Source: Acipenser ruthenus (Eukaryota > Chordata > Actinopteri > Acipenseriformes > Acipenseridae). Taken from it: DNA of 64,000 nt. This document shows positions 12,575 to 22,889 of the stretch, piece after piece. The notes under the pieces were generated by a model. The model saw only the letters and a program-made list of their open reading frames with translations, searched no databases and was not told the origin of the DNA. Position numbers and translations under genes: made by a program. The first letter of the stretch is position 1. Each line of letters starts with the position of its first letter. The stretch lies in contig NC_081223.1 in NCBI RefSeq assembly GCF_902713425.1, forward strand, positions 896,501 through 960,500. Direction: 5' to 3'.

Positions 12575-12730
12575 ATAAGGAAACAAGCAAAGCATTCAAT
12601 GCAGTAAGAGGAGAGAATCCCATTAACATGGCCATTCTGACACACACGAATATATTATCTGTGTAGAATTAGTCAAGCACCCACCAAAAAGAGAAAAAAA
12701 TAAATACAAACAGTCTTTACAAGCAAGATT

Positions 12731-12736
12731 TTTATT
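12731..12736 (-). terminator. Polyadenylation signal of zpax copy 2
   Basis: AATAAA on the minus strand three bases beyond the TGA stop (12,739-12,741). This is unusually close but fits the very short 3' UTRs reported for some fish egg-coat genes. Confidence 0.5.
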
Positions 12737-12738
12737 TA

Positions 12739-15700
12739 TCAATACACACTTTTGGGCATTTCCCAAAAATACACAACTCCAGCTACAAAGACAACCACTG
12801 AACACACACCCATTGCAGCTCCCAGAAGGGACCACACATTGAATTGGCCTGCAAGAGAAGAAAGAAATAGTTAGTGGAATATAAAGAGATAGTTATATAT
12901 TTTACTTGAACTGCAATTGAGTTCACATCATGCATATTACCGCTTCTAGGCATAAAGTGAAGGGATCCATCTCTCTTCAGCTCAATTGGGCCAGAAGACA
13001 CAAACGCCTTTACTGCACCACCATCCATCCCTTCAGCACTGCGACCTACAGGAGGAGTCCATCAAAACAAAGGGACAAAAATGCATGCAAAATGTCCCCC
13101 GTCCCCCCAACAGACAGAGCTCTTACCAAGCCTCTGTTTCCCTGGAATGCACCGTCTGCTACAGAGGCTGTCTGATGGCCGGTTTGAATCACATATCACA
13201 ACACTGCAGTGGAAGTAAATCTGAAAGACAGCACACCTTGTCAAGTAAAACAAGCATCAATAGATCAGGCAGGACCATCATCCAATGAGGATTACTGAAT
13301 TGAAAAACAAATATATTGCATCCTAGTAAGTGTTTCTTGCAAAAGTGCAGTTACATGTTTTCATTCCAACTCACTAAAGATGACCACAGTGACCATTTGC
13401 TGCTTGGAAAGCAATCCAAGCCACGCATTGTGGTACAAGATCCCCATCCCAACACTCCACTTTACCTGTCCTTTCAGTGCATCCCGGCCGCTTGTGAAGG
13501 AAAACATTTTCACTTCAAACCTCTTCAGATGGGAAGGGAACAGCACTCTTGCATTGCTGGAGACTGGGTGAAAGATGGTCAAGTACTCATCTGCAGAGTT
13601 CTCACAGCTAGAAAGAGAAAGTAGGTCAGGAGCACATCAGCCACAACTCCAATTCCTAGGTTTTGTAGCAGCAATATCATATTCCAGCATCTTACCTGTC
13701 CACAACAACATCCCACTTTGGAGAGCTATTCCTGTCAACAGAATAGGTTGCCCAGCAGTTCTCCAAAAACAATTCAGCCTGTGGATCCCTGCTGTACAGG
13801 AGTTCTACCTCAAAATACAAGGGTCTTCGCAAGTACTTCACAACAGGGTAATCCTGAGCTCCATAGAAGTCATTGTAGGTTGAATCTGCAGACACACAAA
13901 AGGGAGAATTTATAGACAGAACATGCACTACTAGAGCATCTATATTATTTCAATTGCCAAGTCCTACCCAATGCAAGCCGCATGATGACTGCAAGGTCCC
14001 CCACGCCAGGCTGGACTACAGGTGCAGGATTATTCTGGTATAAGAACTGTACTACCTTGGTGTCATTGACCAGATAGTGACAGGCAACTCTCAACCTGGA
14101 AAGAGGAGATGGGGGTTAGGAGAGTTTCAGGCTCATCCACAAGGATACTCAATTTGATTGCAATCCTTACCGGTAAGATGTGAACAGCACTTCATTCTCA
14201 TAAGTCAGGAGGTTGTTGTCAAACTGGAAGAGAAATCAAAGACCCAGGTTGCAATGAACTTGTAGATTTAGTATGGAGCTGCATACCAAGTTGCAGACTA
14301 GCTAATATGGTACTCAGGATCATCCCCAGCTGTGTACTAACATAGTACCAATTTCACAATTAAAAAAAAAAATTGGTAATGAATATTGCAATTTCATAAT
14401 TGAACACTTTTTTGGGACCTCATGATTGTTACAGTTAGTATGATACCACAAGTCTGTCTACAGAAACTGCTAGACTAACATGGTATTGTTTTAGTAACCT
14501 CTAGGAGGGCAACAGCAGTTATTTTGGATTGGTTTCAAATACACGTTTGAATACACAGCTGGTGACTCTTGAGCTGCAATTGGTATCAACTCATGTATTA
14601 GTTTAGTCCCAGCCTCACCACGGGATCATCCCCAGTAAGTACGCTCCTTCCAGTTCACTGCAATTGACCCAAAAGGTCTCTAGGCAGCACATGCAATGCC
14701 ATAACCAAGAGTCATGTCATGTGTCACAGCACCTTTCTCAACTGGACAAGCAGTTCAATACAAAGGTGGCATCCTTCAGATGTCCACAATTCATGCAAGT
14801 AATTCAGAGGATAGAAACACAGGTCACCATGGCTCCCCAGATTGATCCAGGGGTGTTGTGGCCAACTTGTCAATATGTTAAACCTCCTCAAAATATGGTT
14901 TTAAAATGGTCAATACTAACCCTTTTAGTTGTGCCACAGGAGTTGACATTGAAGTAGAAAACCGCATTGATAGCATCAGACTGAAGAGGTCGGCAACTCG
15001 GATCCCTTAGAGTTAGTTGACTTGGAGACAAGCTGGGGAGAGATTCCACTTTCACAGCAAGAGCTGCCATAGTGCCATTGGTGAAGCAATCTGAAACACA
15101 GCATTTGGATCCAGGTTAAGGAAACAGATTATAGCTTCAATACCACATCATGCAGCCTTGTGCCAATCTCAAAAGCAGCTATTCTAAAGAATGCTTTGTT
15201 TGCAGGAGAGTTACCAATCATCTTTGTAGGGAAACTGCAGGACAGGGAGAAGTCAGCCACCACAACCATGGTCCCAATATCCTTCAAGGTCAAGTCAAGT
15301 CTGCTTCTGATGCCTGAAGAACTGATCACCTACATCAGGTCAGTAATGTGTTGAACCCAAAACAGCTAAACACATTTTAAAGTTCCATCACTTACTTCAT
15401 ATGTGGCATCAACTGAATTGTATGGCACAGCCATCCAGAAATTGGTAGAGTTGGCATTATACTTGTACAGGGCAAGCAGACTTCCACCAAGTTCTCTTGA
15501 GCCCACAAAAGGAATCCAGTTGCGACCCATGTTGCCATATGTTACCATGGTATAGAATGCAGCACCATCACAGTAGCCAGTTACTGTAGGTGGAACTGCA
15601 AGAGGAAGAGCAGTTGTCAGGGCAATGGACTGGATTGGTTAGAAAAAGGTAGTTGTAGACCAAATAGTCAGGCACTTACTGATGTCTTTGAGAATGGCTT

Positions 15701-18700
15701 CGACTACAGCAGGATGAGTAAAGGGTGTATTCTCTGGCACTATATTCAGCAAGTAGGTCAGGGGCAGAATGTAGGTTCTGGTGTCTGGAGGAGTTACCTG
15801 AAAGAGAAAGGGTTTGTAGGATTAAACCCAAAGTCAGACAGCAAGCAACACGTCCACAGGAAGCAAGTGTTTTCAAAAGGGCCATTGAATGTTTGAACAG
15901 GTGGGATGTTACCTTTTGCTTCACATTGGGGTCCTCAAATGGCACCTGGAGAGTGTAGGTCTTGGATCCATTGGGAAAGACATGCTCCTGGACATTATAA
16001 CCTTTTAGGTTGGCTTCTGGCACAGTTAACGTCTCTGGTCCAACTATAATTTTGACCAGCTCCACATCAGGCAGGAATGTCCCCAGGGTCACATTGAACA
16101 CTCTGGCTTTAGGAACAGTGTCTGAAATTAAAGCATGCAGTTGAAATGATGGATATGAAGTGGAGCACTGCAACAAATCCCTTTGATTTACTGCATGTGG
16201 ACAGGTCCTACATACTATTTGTGACAACTGGTGGCCGAGGCATGAAAGGAGTGGTTATTGGATGAAGTACTGTGTACTTGGTCTTCTCAGGCCCATCTTG
16301 CCAGGTATGCTCCAGCATTGGTTCAATAGAGTAAGAGATCACATAGGTGTTGTCCAATACATGGCTCTGAAAGCACAGAAGCATCTTAGGAGGAAAGCTT
16401 TAAAATGAGAAGGATTTAGAAGATGTTGAACTTCTACATACCTTGTAATATCCACCATCAGCTCCCACAGGAATTTTTACAGTGATTAGCTGGGGACCGA
16501 CATCCAGTTTATAATCTCTATTATGAATCGTTGCAGGGTCAAGCTTGCGGCCATCAACTCCCATTTGAACATCAAGGGTAGTAATTTGTGGTGTCGGAAC
16601 AAGAGGAGGTAGAACACGGGGAACATTCCATGTAATCATCTGTTCTGTGAAGGCGGTTCCATCTGACAGAAAGGAACACCATAGACTTGGTATAGGAAAT
16701 TCATACATAAACCTAGAACAGTTCTTGAGCACCGTTGCCCTCCATAAGCTTACTCACCAGTAGGACATGTAACTGCAGTGTCCACCATCATGACCATCCA
16801 TCTTTGCTTATAAAAGGTGGTTGATCTTAGCACAGCCATTGGTACAGTTTGGATCTGTTGGAGGGGAGGGGGAACTTTTACTAAAATAAAAGCAAGACTA
16901 AATCTCCCTTCATAGTCTGGATATACTGTACTAGACAACAATGAAGCCTAGACTACTTACCACCTGAGGCTGGCTTTCTGTGGAGTTGTATGCAGCTCTA
17001 ACCAGAATTCGAGTTGGTGTAGTGTTTATGCCATAGCCATTTGTCATGCCCTGAGCAACAGTCATGGTTGTCTTTCTATTTGCTGGGAGATGGAACACAA
17101 TTTTCCAGATGCTGTTGTCAGCAGCAGTTGCCTAGCAGAAAAAAAAAAAAATCTCATTAGATTAGGGAGTTTGAACACAAAGCATCCCCAGTCTAAAGGA
17201 TTTGTCATAACAGATGTCATGTTTAAATAAACAGGAACTAAAACTGAAAGTTGAAAGTTTAATGACACATCACTGAAACAGTTCTAGGTTCAGCGGGTAT
17301 CTAAGGGAACAGAGTAAATCCTCAAATGCAACTTCGTACGAAAGCCTATGTGAAAGCATGTTATCTGGATCCGATACAGGCAGAGTTTACAGCCATTCAT
17401 TTGTACTGGACCTTAATACATCAGTGTACCAAACTTTAGGACACCTAAATTGCTCCTATGCAGCAGTCATCAAAAAAGTAAATCAGGACACATTTATCAT
17501 GAAGGATTTATAGCCCTGCACATATGAAACCACTACCTCAGTGGTTGAAATACAAGGCTTACACCAACAAGAAAGGGTTAATTTCTCCAATCAATTTCTA
17601 TCAAAGCAATCACAGAATACATGCATGCAAAGCCAATGCCTTAAATGTCACACAATTCGTATATGGCCACCCTCTTGGGAGACAGGTTAAAGTTAAGGGG
17701 GCCGTTCGATTTTGCTTCCTCTAGATGAGACAGTAGAGTAGACTTCAATAGGCAAGACCAAGGGGACATGAATGAAGCAAATGCAAAGTCACATGATTCT
17801 ACCTCTGGGTACGCAAGGGACCAATCAGGATCATCTTGAACAAAGTTTGGCTCAATAAGTGGCACCCCTCTTCTCACAGAAACCTAAAGAGAATTCACAT
17901 TAGTCATGAGTGAAGCACTTCTGTAATGACAATTAAATACCCACACAACCCAACAAGTTATACTGAACAGCATTATCACATCCTGACAGCCCTTACCTCC
18001 ATGTAGTTTCTTTCACACAGAATCTCCCTCTCTGCCCATGGAGAATAGCGGCATGTCATGCTCTGAACATAGGAGGAAGCTGAAGTCATAGCACTGTTTG
18101 AGAAGACACTGATTTGTACTGTCAGCTTGTAGGTCTCATCATTCTGGAAACAAAGGCTAAAGTTAGTCCCAGCATGTCACCATTAGAAACACGTTTACAA
18201 GAAATAAAATGATGACTCACTGTGTTCTGAGCAAAGCAGCTCAGCACAGAAGCAAGGAACTTGGCATTTCCCAAGAAGTCAACTGTTAAGCTATATCCAC
18301 ACTGTGCAGCCAGTCTTGGAGAGAGGGACACAAGCACCCCCTTATTGTCTATGGAAAAGAAATTTGGTTGGCCTTTCAAGAAACTTTACACATGATCAAG
18401 CAAGGTAGAGATATAACAAAGTGAACACCCCGACCTACCCCGTCCAATCTACTTATTGAAATTTTTAAAACTATTAGTAGAGTTAGACGCCCATTCAGAA
18501 CAGTGGGTTTAGAGTAAATGATTTTTATTTCTGCGCACTTGCAGTCAACAAATCCGAGTAAGGTTGTAGCAGCACAGGTCTATTATTTAGTGTGATCAGC
18601 AACATGCTTTTGAAGCTAACGCAAGTGTTTCATACCCTGCATTTGAAAAAAAACGACGCCTGGTTGATGCCATACAGCGCAGGAGTGCTCTGTACTTAAT

Positions 18701-19124
18701 TCAGGTTATTACATTACGAGTCAACAGGCTTTGTACATCAAAAGCTTTCCATTCAAGAAAAATGATCACTCACCAATCACATTGATGCGAAAATACTTTC
18801 CAACAAAAGACTTATCCAACATCATCATCATAACACTCCCTTGACATTCTGTCCTCACCGAGCCTGCAGAAGACAACGATACTTGAAAACACACAACCAG
18901 CAAATAAACAGGAAGCTAAAAAGGACAGCTCTGCTGAAGCGACCGTTATCGTACCTAGAGGGGGGTTCTGCATCCAAACTTCAGTGACTAACACTGCTAA
19001 CAGCAATGTTATTCTGCATTGGAAACAAAAACACGCAAGTGAGAAACATACAATAACAAAATGAACGTTTCTAAAGTAGAGAAAAGATCAACAATTACCC
19101 AAATCTAAGACAACACGGCATCAT
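12739..19124 (-). CDS. zpax: zpax-like egg-coat ZP glycoprotein, complete copy 2
   Basis: A complete 22-exon gene: 19124-19099, 19013-18955, 18863-18774, 18348-18221, 18143-17997, 17883-17803, 17131-16961, 16854-16758, 16662-16442, 16366-16216, 16121-15913, 15797-15680, 15595-15396, 15329-15215, 15090-14921, 14223-14171, 14095-13968, 13885-13696, 13607-13466, 13220-13127, 13045-12941, 12848-12739. The exons sum to 2,805 nt, all phases agree and no stop intervenes (934 aa). In order: signal peptide, repeated ZP-N-like egg-coat region, C-terminal ZP module from about residue 605 (ENCWATYSVD, YFHCSVVIC), an RLGR furin-like site near 868, a GPIEL hydrophobic patch and a transmembrane helix near 905-927. 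Such proteins are made in the oocyte or liver, cleaved and assembled into the egg envelope. ZP2 is the alternative family; no trefoil domain is seen, which argues against ZP1/ZP4. Confidence 0.92.
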
Positions 19125-19234
19125 TAAATCCAAGGCAGCCCCGACCGTGAACTTCTTTCACCGTTATAAAGAAACAATAATAAAAACAAAACCGTCAGTA
19201 GCTGAGTTTGATGTTCCTTAGTGCGCAATGGGGT

Positions 19235-19279
19235 TATAAAGAGGTTCAGGTGCTAATGGGAGCTGATTAGCTGCAATTG
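19235..19279 (-). promoter_or_regulatory. Putative zpax copy 2 promoter: TATA box and E-boxes
   Basis: TATAAA at 19,235-19,240, then E-boxes CACCTG at 19,247-19,252 and CAATTG at 19,274-19,279, in the same order and spacing as copy 1. Conservation of both E-boxes across the duplication supports a shared oocyte-type control. Confidence 0.45.
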
Positions 19280-19338
19280 ATGCGCGCACCTCTTTCATAT
19301 TAGTCCTCTGATTGTCAGTCAGTACGTTAATTAAAATA

Positions 19339-19339
<1 letters not shown>

Positions 19340-19406
<67 letters not shown>
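19340..19406. repeat. (AAT)n microsatellite upstream of zpax copy 2
   Basis: About 22 AAT units, the counterpart of the array at 4,489-4,550. Similarity with copy 1 ends close by, near 19,485. Confidence 0.95.
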
Positions 19407-19407
<1 letters not shown>

Positions 19408-19544
19408 CCATTTAGAAGATTGTACTTTGAATTTAAGTTTGGCAGAAGTACGTGCGGATCAAACTGGACTGTCACCGACAAGGATCATCAGCGATCATCT
19501 GAACTAACTGGTTGAATAGACAGCACATGTCTGAGGGGGGTGTG

Positions 19545-19756
19545 TTCTGTACAGCTGTACATTTGATTAAAGTTTGTTGCGGAGTTTTAAACGTTTCCAT
19601 GGCAACTGCTGTAGGATGAAGTTGCCCGGAGCCGCGGACACCAGATCAGATTGGATCGCATTGCCTGAAAATTCGATGTTTGATTGACGTGGTCAGTTGG
19701 CCAATAGAAAATGAGCGCGCTTTTGAGAGCAAGTCGAGTTGCGAATGAGAGGACAG
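19545..19756 (+). promoter_or_regulatory. Candidate promoter and first coding exon of an unidentified gene
   Basis: A CpG-containing stretch with a CCAAT box (19,700-19,705) precedes ATG at 19,711. A frame beginning MSALLRASRVANERT runs to a strong splice donor (GTAAGT at 19,757). No continuing exon was found before the tRNA genes. Either the gene spans far to the right or this is a relic promoter. I do not recognise the peptide. Confidence 0.3.
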
Positions 19757-19819
19757 GTAAGTTAGCAGTAGTATCGATAAAAAAATAAAAAAACAACGAC
19801 TTGACCTAACAATGCTTGT

Positions 19820-19985
19820 ACATATCTTGCTACGCTAGCCGCCCCCCAGATAAGTTGAAGTAGTATCGTTAGCTAACTTATGTTAGAAGCTAGCTAGTGT
19901 TAGCCAGCTAGCAAGCACCACCGGTACCTAGCTAATGTAGTCAACTGGGTAACGTTAGCTAACGTTAGATTGAATAATATCCCAA
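19820..19985. repeat. Short-palindrome-rich stretch (GTTAGCTAAC type)
   Basis: GCTAGC, TAGCTA and AACGTTAGCTAACGTTA motifs recur in both directions across about 160 bases. Low-complexity repeat, family unknown. Confidence 0.5.
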
Positions 19986-20084
19986 ATAACGAGCATGATT
20001 AGTAGCATCAGTGTTGCTCTTCCTTTTTATCCAGGCGAGTTTGTTCGTTAAAGTTAGATAACGTCACCCCGTTTATTACATTTA

Positions 20085-20150
20085 CAGTTTAGTCATTTAG
20101 CAGACGATCTTATCCAGAGCGACTTACAGTGCAAAACACTACATTTATAT
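20085..20150 (-). mobile_element. L2/SINE-type 3' tail fragment
   Basis: The reverse complement contains TGTAAGTCGCTCTGGATAAG followed by CGTCTGCTAAATGAC, the conserved 3' tail shared by fish L2 LINEs and the SINEs that use their machinery. Only the tail is left. A (GA)n run (20,152-20,180) adjoins it. Confidence 0.7.
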
Positions 20151-20151
20151 T

Positions 20152-20180
<29 letters not shown>
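20152..20180. repeat. (GA)n microsatellite
   Basis: About 14 uninterrupted GA units beside the L2-type tail. Confidence 0.95.
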
Positions 20181-20183
<3 letters not shown>

Positions 20184-20317
20184 AGTTGCATACTTTGCAT
20201 ACCGTATCTCTGATTTGCAATGTTTCCATGGTTCGGCCCGGCCACTGCCGTGTGGCTGGTTAAAACGATGAGTTCAGTTTTTTTTTCTGTTTGGTAATTC
20301 AGTCATGAGGCAGCTGT

Positions 20318-20389
20318 AGCAGAGTGGCGCAGCGGAAGCGTGCTGGACCCATAACCCAGAGGTCGATGCATCGAAACCATCCTCTGCTA
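20318..20389 (+). tRNA. Initiator tRNA-Met (CAT), possibly decayed
   Basis: The sequence follows vertebrate initiator tRNA-Met from AGCAGAGTGGCGCAGCGGAA to the CCTCTGCTA acceptor, with an ATCGAAA T loop and a downstream T5 terminator. Two stem positions are changed: the last anticodon-stem pair, which breaks the three G:C pairs that mark initiators, and the last T-stem pair. Initiator identity is clear; activity is doubtful. Confidence 0.75.
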
Positions 20390-20814
20390 GCTTGTTTTTC
20401 TTCTGTTTGCAAAGTAGGTTTTCTAAAATATTAACTGAAGGCAAGACTTTGTGTTATTACATTTCAATTTAGTGTGTGTATTTCGTAAATGTTAAAGTGT
20501 AGAAACGGCAGGTACGCAGTTTATCTGCCTCTACCCATAGAAGACCCATACATTTTTAAAAAAAAAAAATCTGAACACAAGGTGTGTTTATGTAATCTGA
20601 TACGTTACATCTAGACTTAACTGTTAAATTGTGCTTCTCGGAAGACATACGCTGGAGGGCGCACTGCAGTTTTCAGTCTGGGGAATATTACAGATTAGGA
20701 GACTGCTTTAAAATACACATGTAGGGCGGGCGTCTCTGTTACAAAGAATTGTCACACTTTGTATTTATCTCCATAATGCGTTGAGAATAAATACGCAGAT
20801 GCGTTAAAACTATT

Positions 20815-20887
20815 TGGAGAATACGGGCATCGATCCCGCTACTTCTCGCATGCTAAGCGAGCGCTCTACCATTTGAGCTAATTCCCC
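20815..20887 (-). tRNA. tRNA-Ala (AGC)
   Basis: On the minus strand the sequence begins GGGGAATTAGCTCAAATGG and has anticodon AGC in TTAGCAT, B box GGATCGATGCC and an acceptor ending TTCTCCA. All stems pair with only a terminal G:T in the T stem, and a TTTT terminator follows. Looks intact. Confidence 0.9.
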
Positions 20888-21049
20888 TTGAATTGTGCCA
20901 GTGATTCTCATAGGCTACATCACAGCTTGCAAAAATGCCAAAACTTGCTGTGTTAAGCACCACTTTTGATATTGATTTTTGTTTTGCCGTGTTATCACAC
21001 TGCTGCTAAGGGCCGGTCCTTTTTAATGTTAGCGTTTAGATGTAATTCA

Positions 21050-21735
21050 GAGGATGGCGTAGAGGGCTCTCTCGCTCTTTGAGCTGCTTTTTTCTTATCC
21101 TAAATCCTTTTCTTTAGCCTGTCTTTCCTTCCCTCCGTGGCGTCCTGCCCGGTAGCGTCCGCGATCTCTTCCGGGTGGAAGCTGATCCCAGTTCAGCCTC
21201 CTTTAGTATTTCCAGCCAATCACACAATGCAGCGCTCGCCTCGTCAATTATTAGGGCAGGGCCAGCGCTGCTCCACGTATGTTATTGGCTGCCCCTCCTG
21301 TCTATCTCTCTCTTTTTCTACTTTAACCCAGCACTATTTCCGCTTCCTTGTCTGTGTTTGTTTTTTGTTGTTCGTTTCTTTCACTGCAGGCCATTTCTCT
21401 GCTCGGCGCTCTCAAGATAGTATCTGCTATTTCCCTACCTGCTCAGTCTGCGCCGTTCAAAGCGCAGCGTCATTCTCAGCTTGCTCTGCGTTTTCATCAG
21501 AAAGACTGTTCCGACGTCACCGCTGCACTGCAACTCTTTCACACCGGCGCCTCACAGACCATGGTTACCACGGCAACGCCTCATCGAGTGACTCCTGGGA
21601 GTGGTAAGTTGTCATGGCGACCAGGCAGCTTTAACAGGCAATGCGAGCCTGTGCCTCACTACTGCAATCTTCTGGCTCCTGCTGCTGCGCTTTTGCAACA
21701 TGAGAGCTTCAACTCGCCGAATTGTGAAATCTAAA
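21050..21735 (+). repeat. Unclassified interspersed repeat, copy 1
   Basis: CT-rich sequence containing a 135-base block (21,450-21,584) that recurs without visible change at 32,893-33,027. Looser similarity extends upstream in both places (CCAGCACT, GTCTGTGTTTGTTT, TGCAG). It holds a frame of up to 156 codons with no recognised domain. It may be the leader of a retroelement; the family is unknown. Confidence 0.6.
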
Positions 21736-21840
21736 TACTGCAGGCTCCTCTTCTAGACCTACGTTAACTTACTTATATCATCACTAACTGTTCTAGAGCA
21801 AATGTTTTATACATAGACAAGGATTTTAATCGCATTAACA

Positions 21841-21940
21841 AAATATATGCTACCCTGCTTCACTGGACAATAGTTTCAATTCCAATCGCAACCTCTAGAT
21901 GGCAGCATAACACCACAAACTACATAATTTAAGCTGATTT
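21841..21940 (+). repeat. Direct repeat, left copy
   Basis: About 100 bases containing AGTTTCAATTCCAATC and TAGATGGCAGCATAACACCA recur in the same orientation at 22,784-22,888. Together they bracket about 840 bases without a recognised gene. Confidence 0.75.
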
Positions 21941-22783
21941 GCTATCGCTGCGAATCTCGCACACTCCAAACTTTCTATCAATTCCTGCAGTTCGTTGTCA
22001 TTCCAAGGGATTCTCAGTCCCCTCCTGCCTCAACCTCTTTTGCTTCATATATTAACTTGAATTTTTGAAATCCAAACCCCTCCCGTTTAGGATCTGGTCA
22101 TGAAGCCATGCTTATCAGCTTTCTGAGATGTTAAGAATCCACCGTCACATTAATTTTCCAGCTTCCCTGCATCAGGTCATTCCTGCAACCTTCTTGTTCC
22201 CGGATTTGCACTTCCTCATTTGCCCCCAACTTCATCAAGGCACTTAATACAACTTTCAAAGTCCATTTCATTCAATTTGAGCTTCCAGACACATACGGAA
22301 ACTATGTCCTACGATTATCAACATTTACACCGCAATAGACAATACACTCTTAGACTGCTCCTGATCAAATCAATAGGTTTTGCAGCAGCCTCCGAGCAAC
22401 GCATTCCCATCCTCTCAGGTTCTGCAGAGGCCTCAGATCTACGCATTCTTCATCTCTGACCAAAGGCAAGCCCATCTCCAACATCATCTAAAAACGCCTT
22501 AACTCTCAAATACCAATTTCCACTGCATTCAGCAGCTCTCTGCTCTCTACAGCAAGCCACTGCACACTACTGACAGCATTCCATCGTTTACTCCCTCAGA
22601 TCTCTGCCCGTTCAGCAGATCTTGCCTCTACTGTTAATATCCCCTCATTACAACAAATCTCGGCACTCTCTTCAGATCTGCTCACTATTGCAGCATACAA
22701 AGTGGCTTTAGTTTACTGTTCAAATCTGGAACTGCTCTCTTCTAGAGCTTCCAACGCTCCAGCTTTCCTCCAATACCTGGATC

Positions 22784-22888
22784 AAATACATGCTACCCTA
22801 CCTCACTGAAGTTAATAGTTTCAATTCCAATCACAACCTCCTAGATGGCAGCATAACACCACAAGCTCTACATTATTTAAGCTGATTT
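22784..22888 (+). repeat. Direct repeat, right copy
   Basis: Partner of 21,841-21,940. The pair could be the terminal direct repeats of a small element or a local duplication. Confidence 0.75.
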
Positions 22889-22889
22889 A

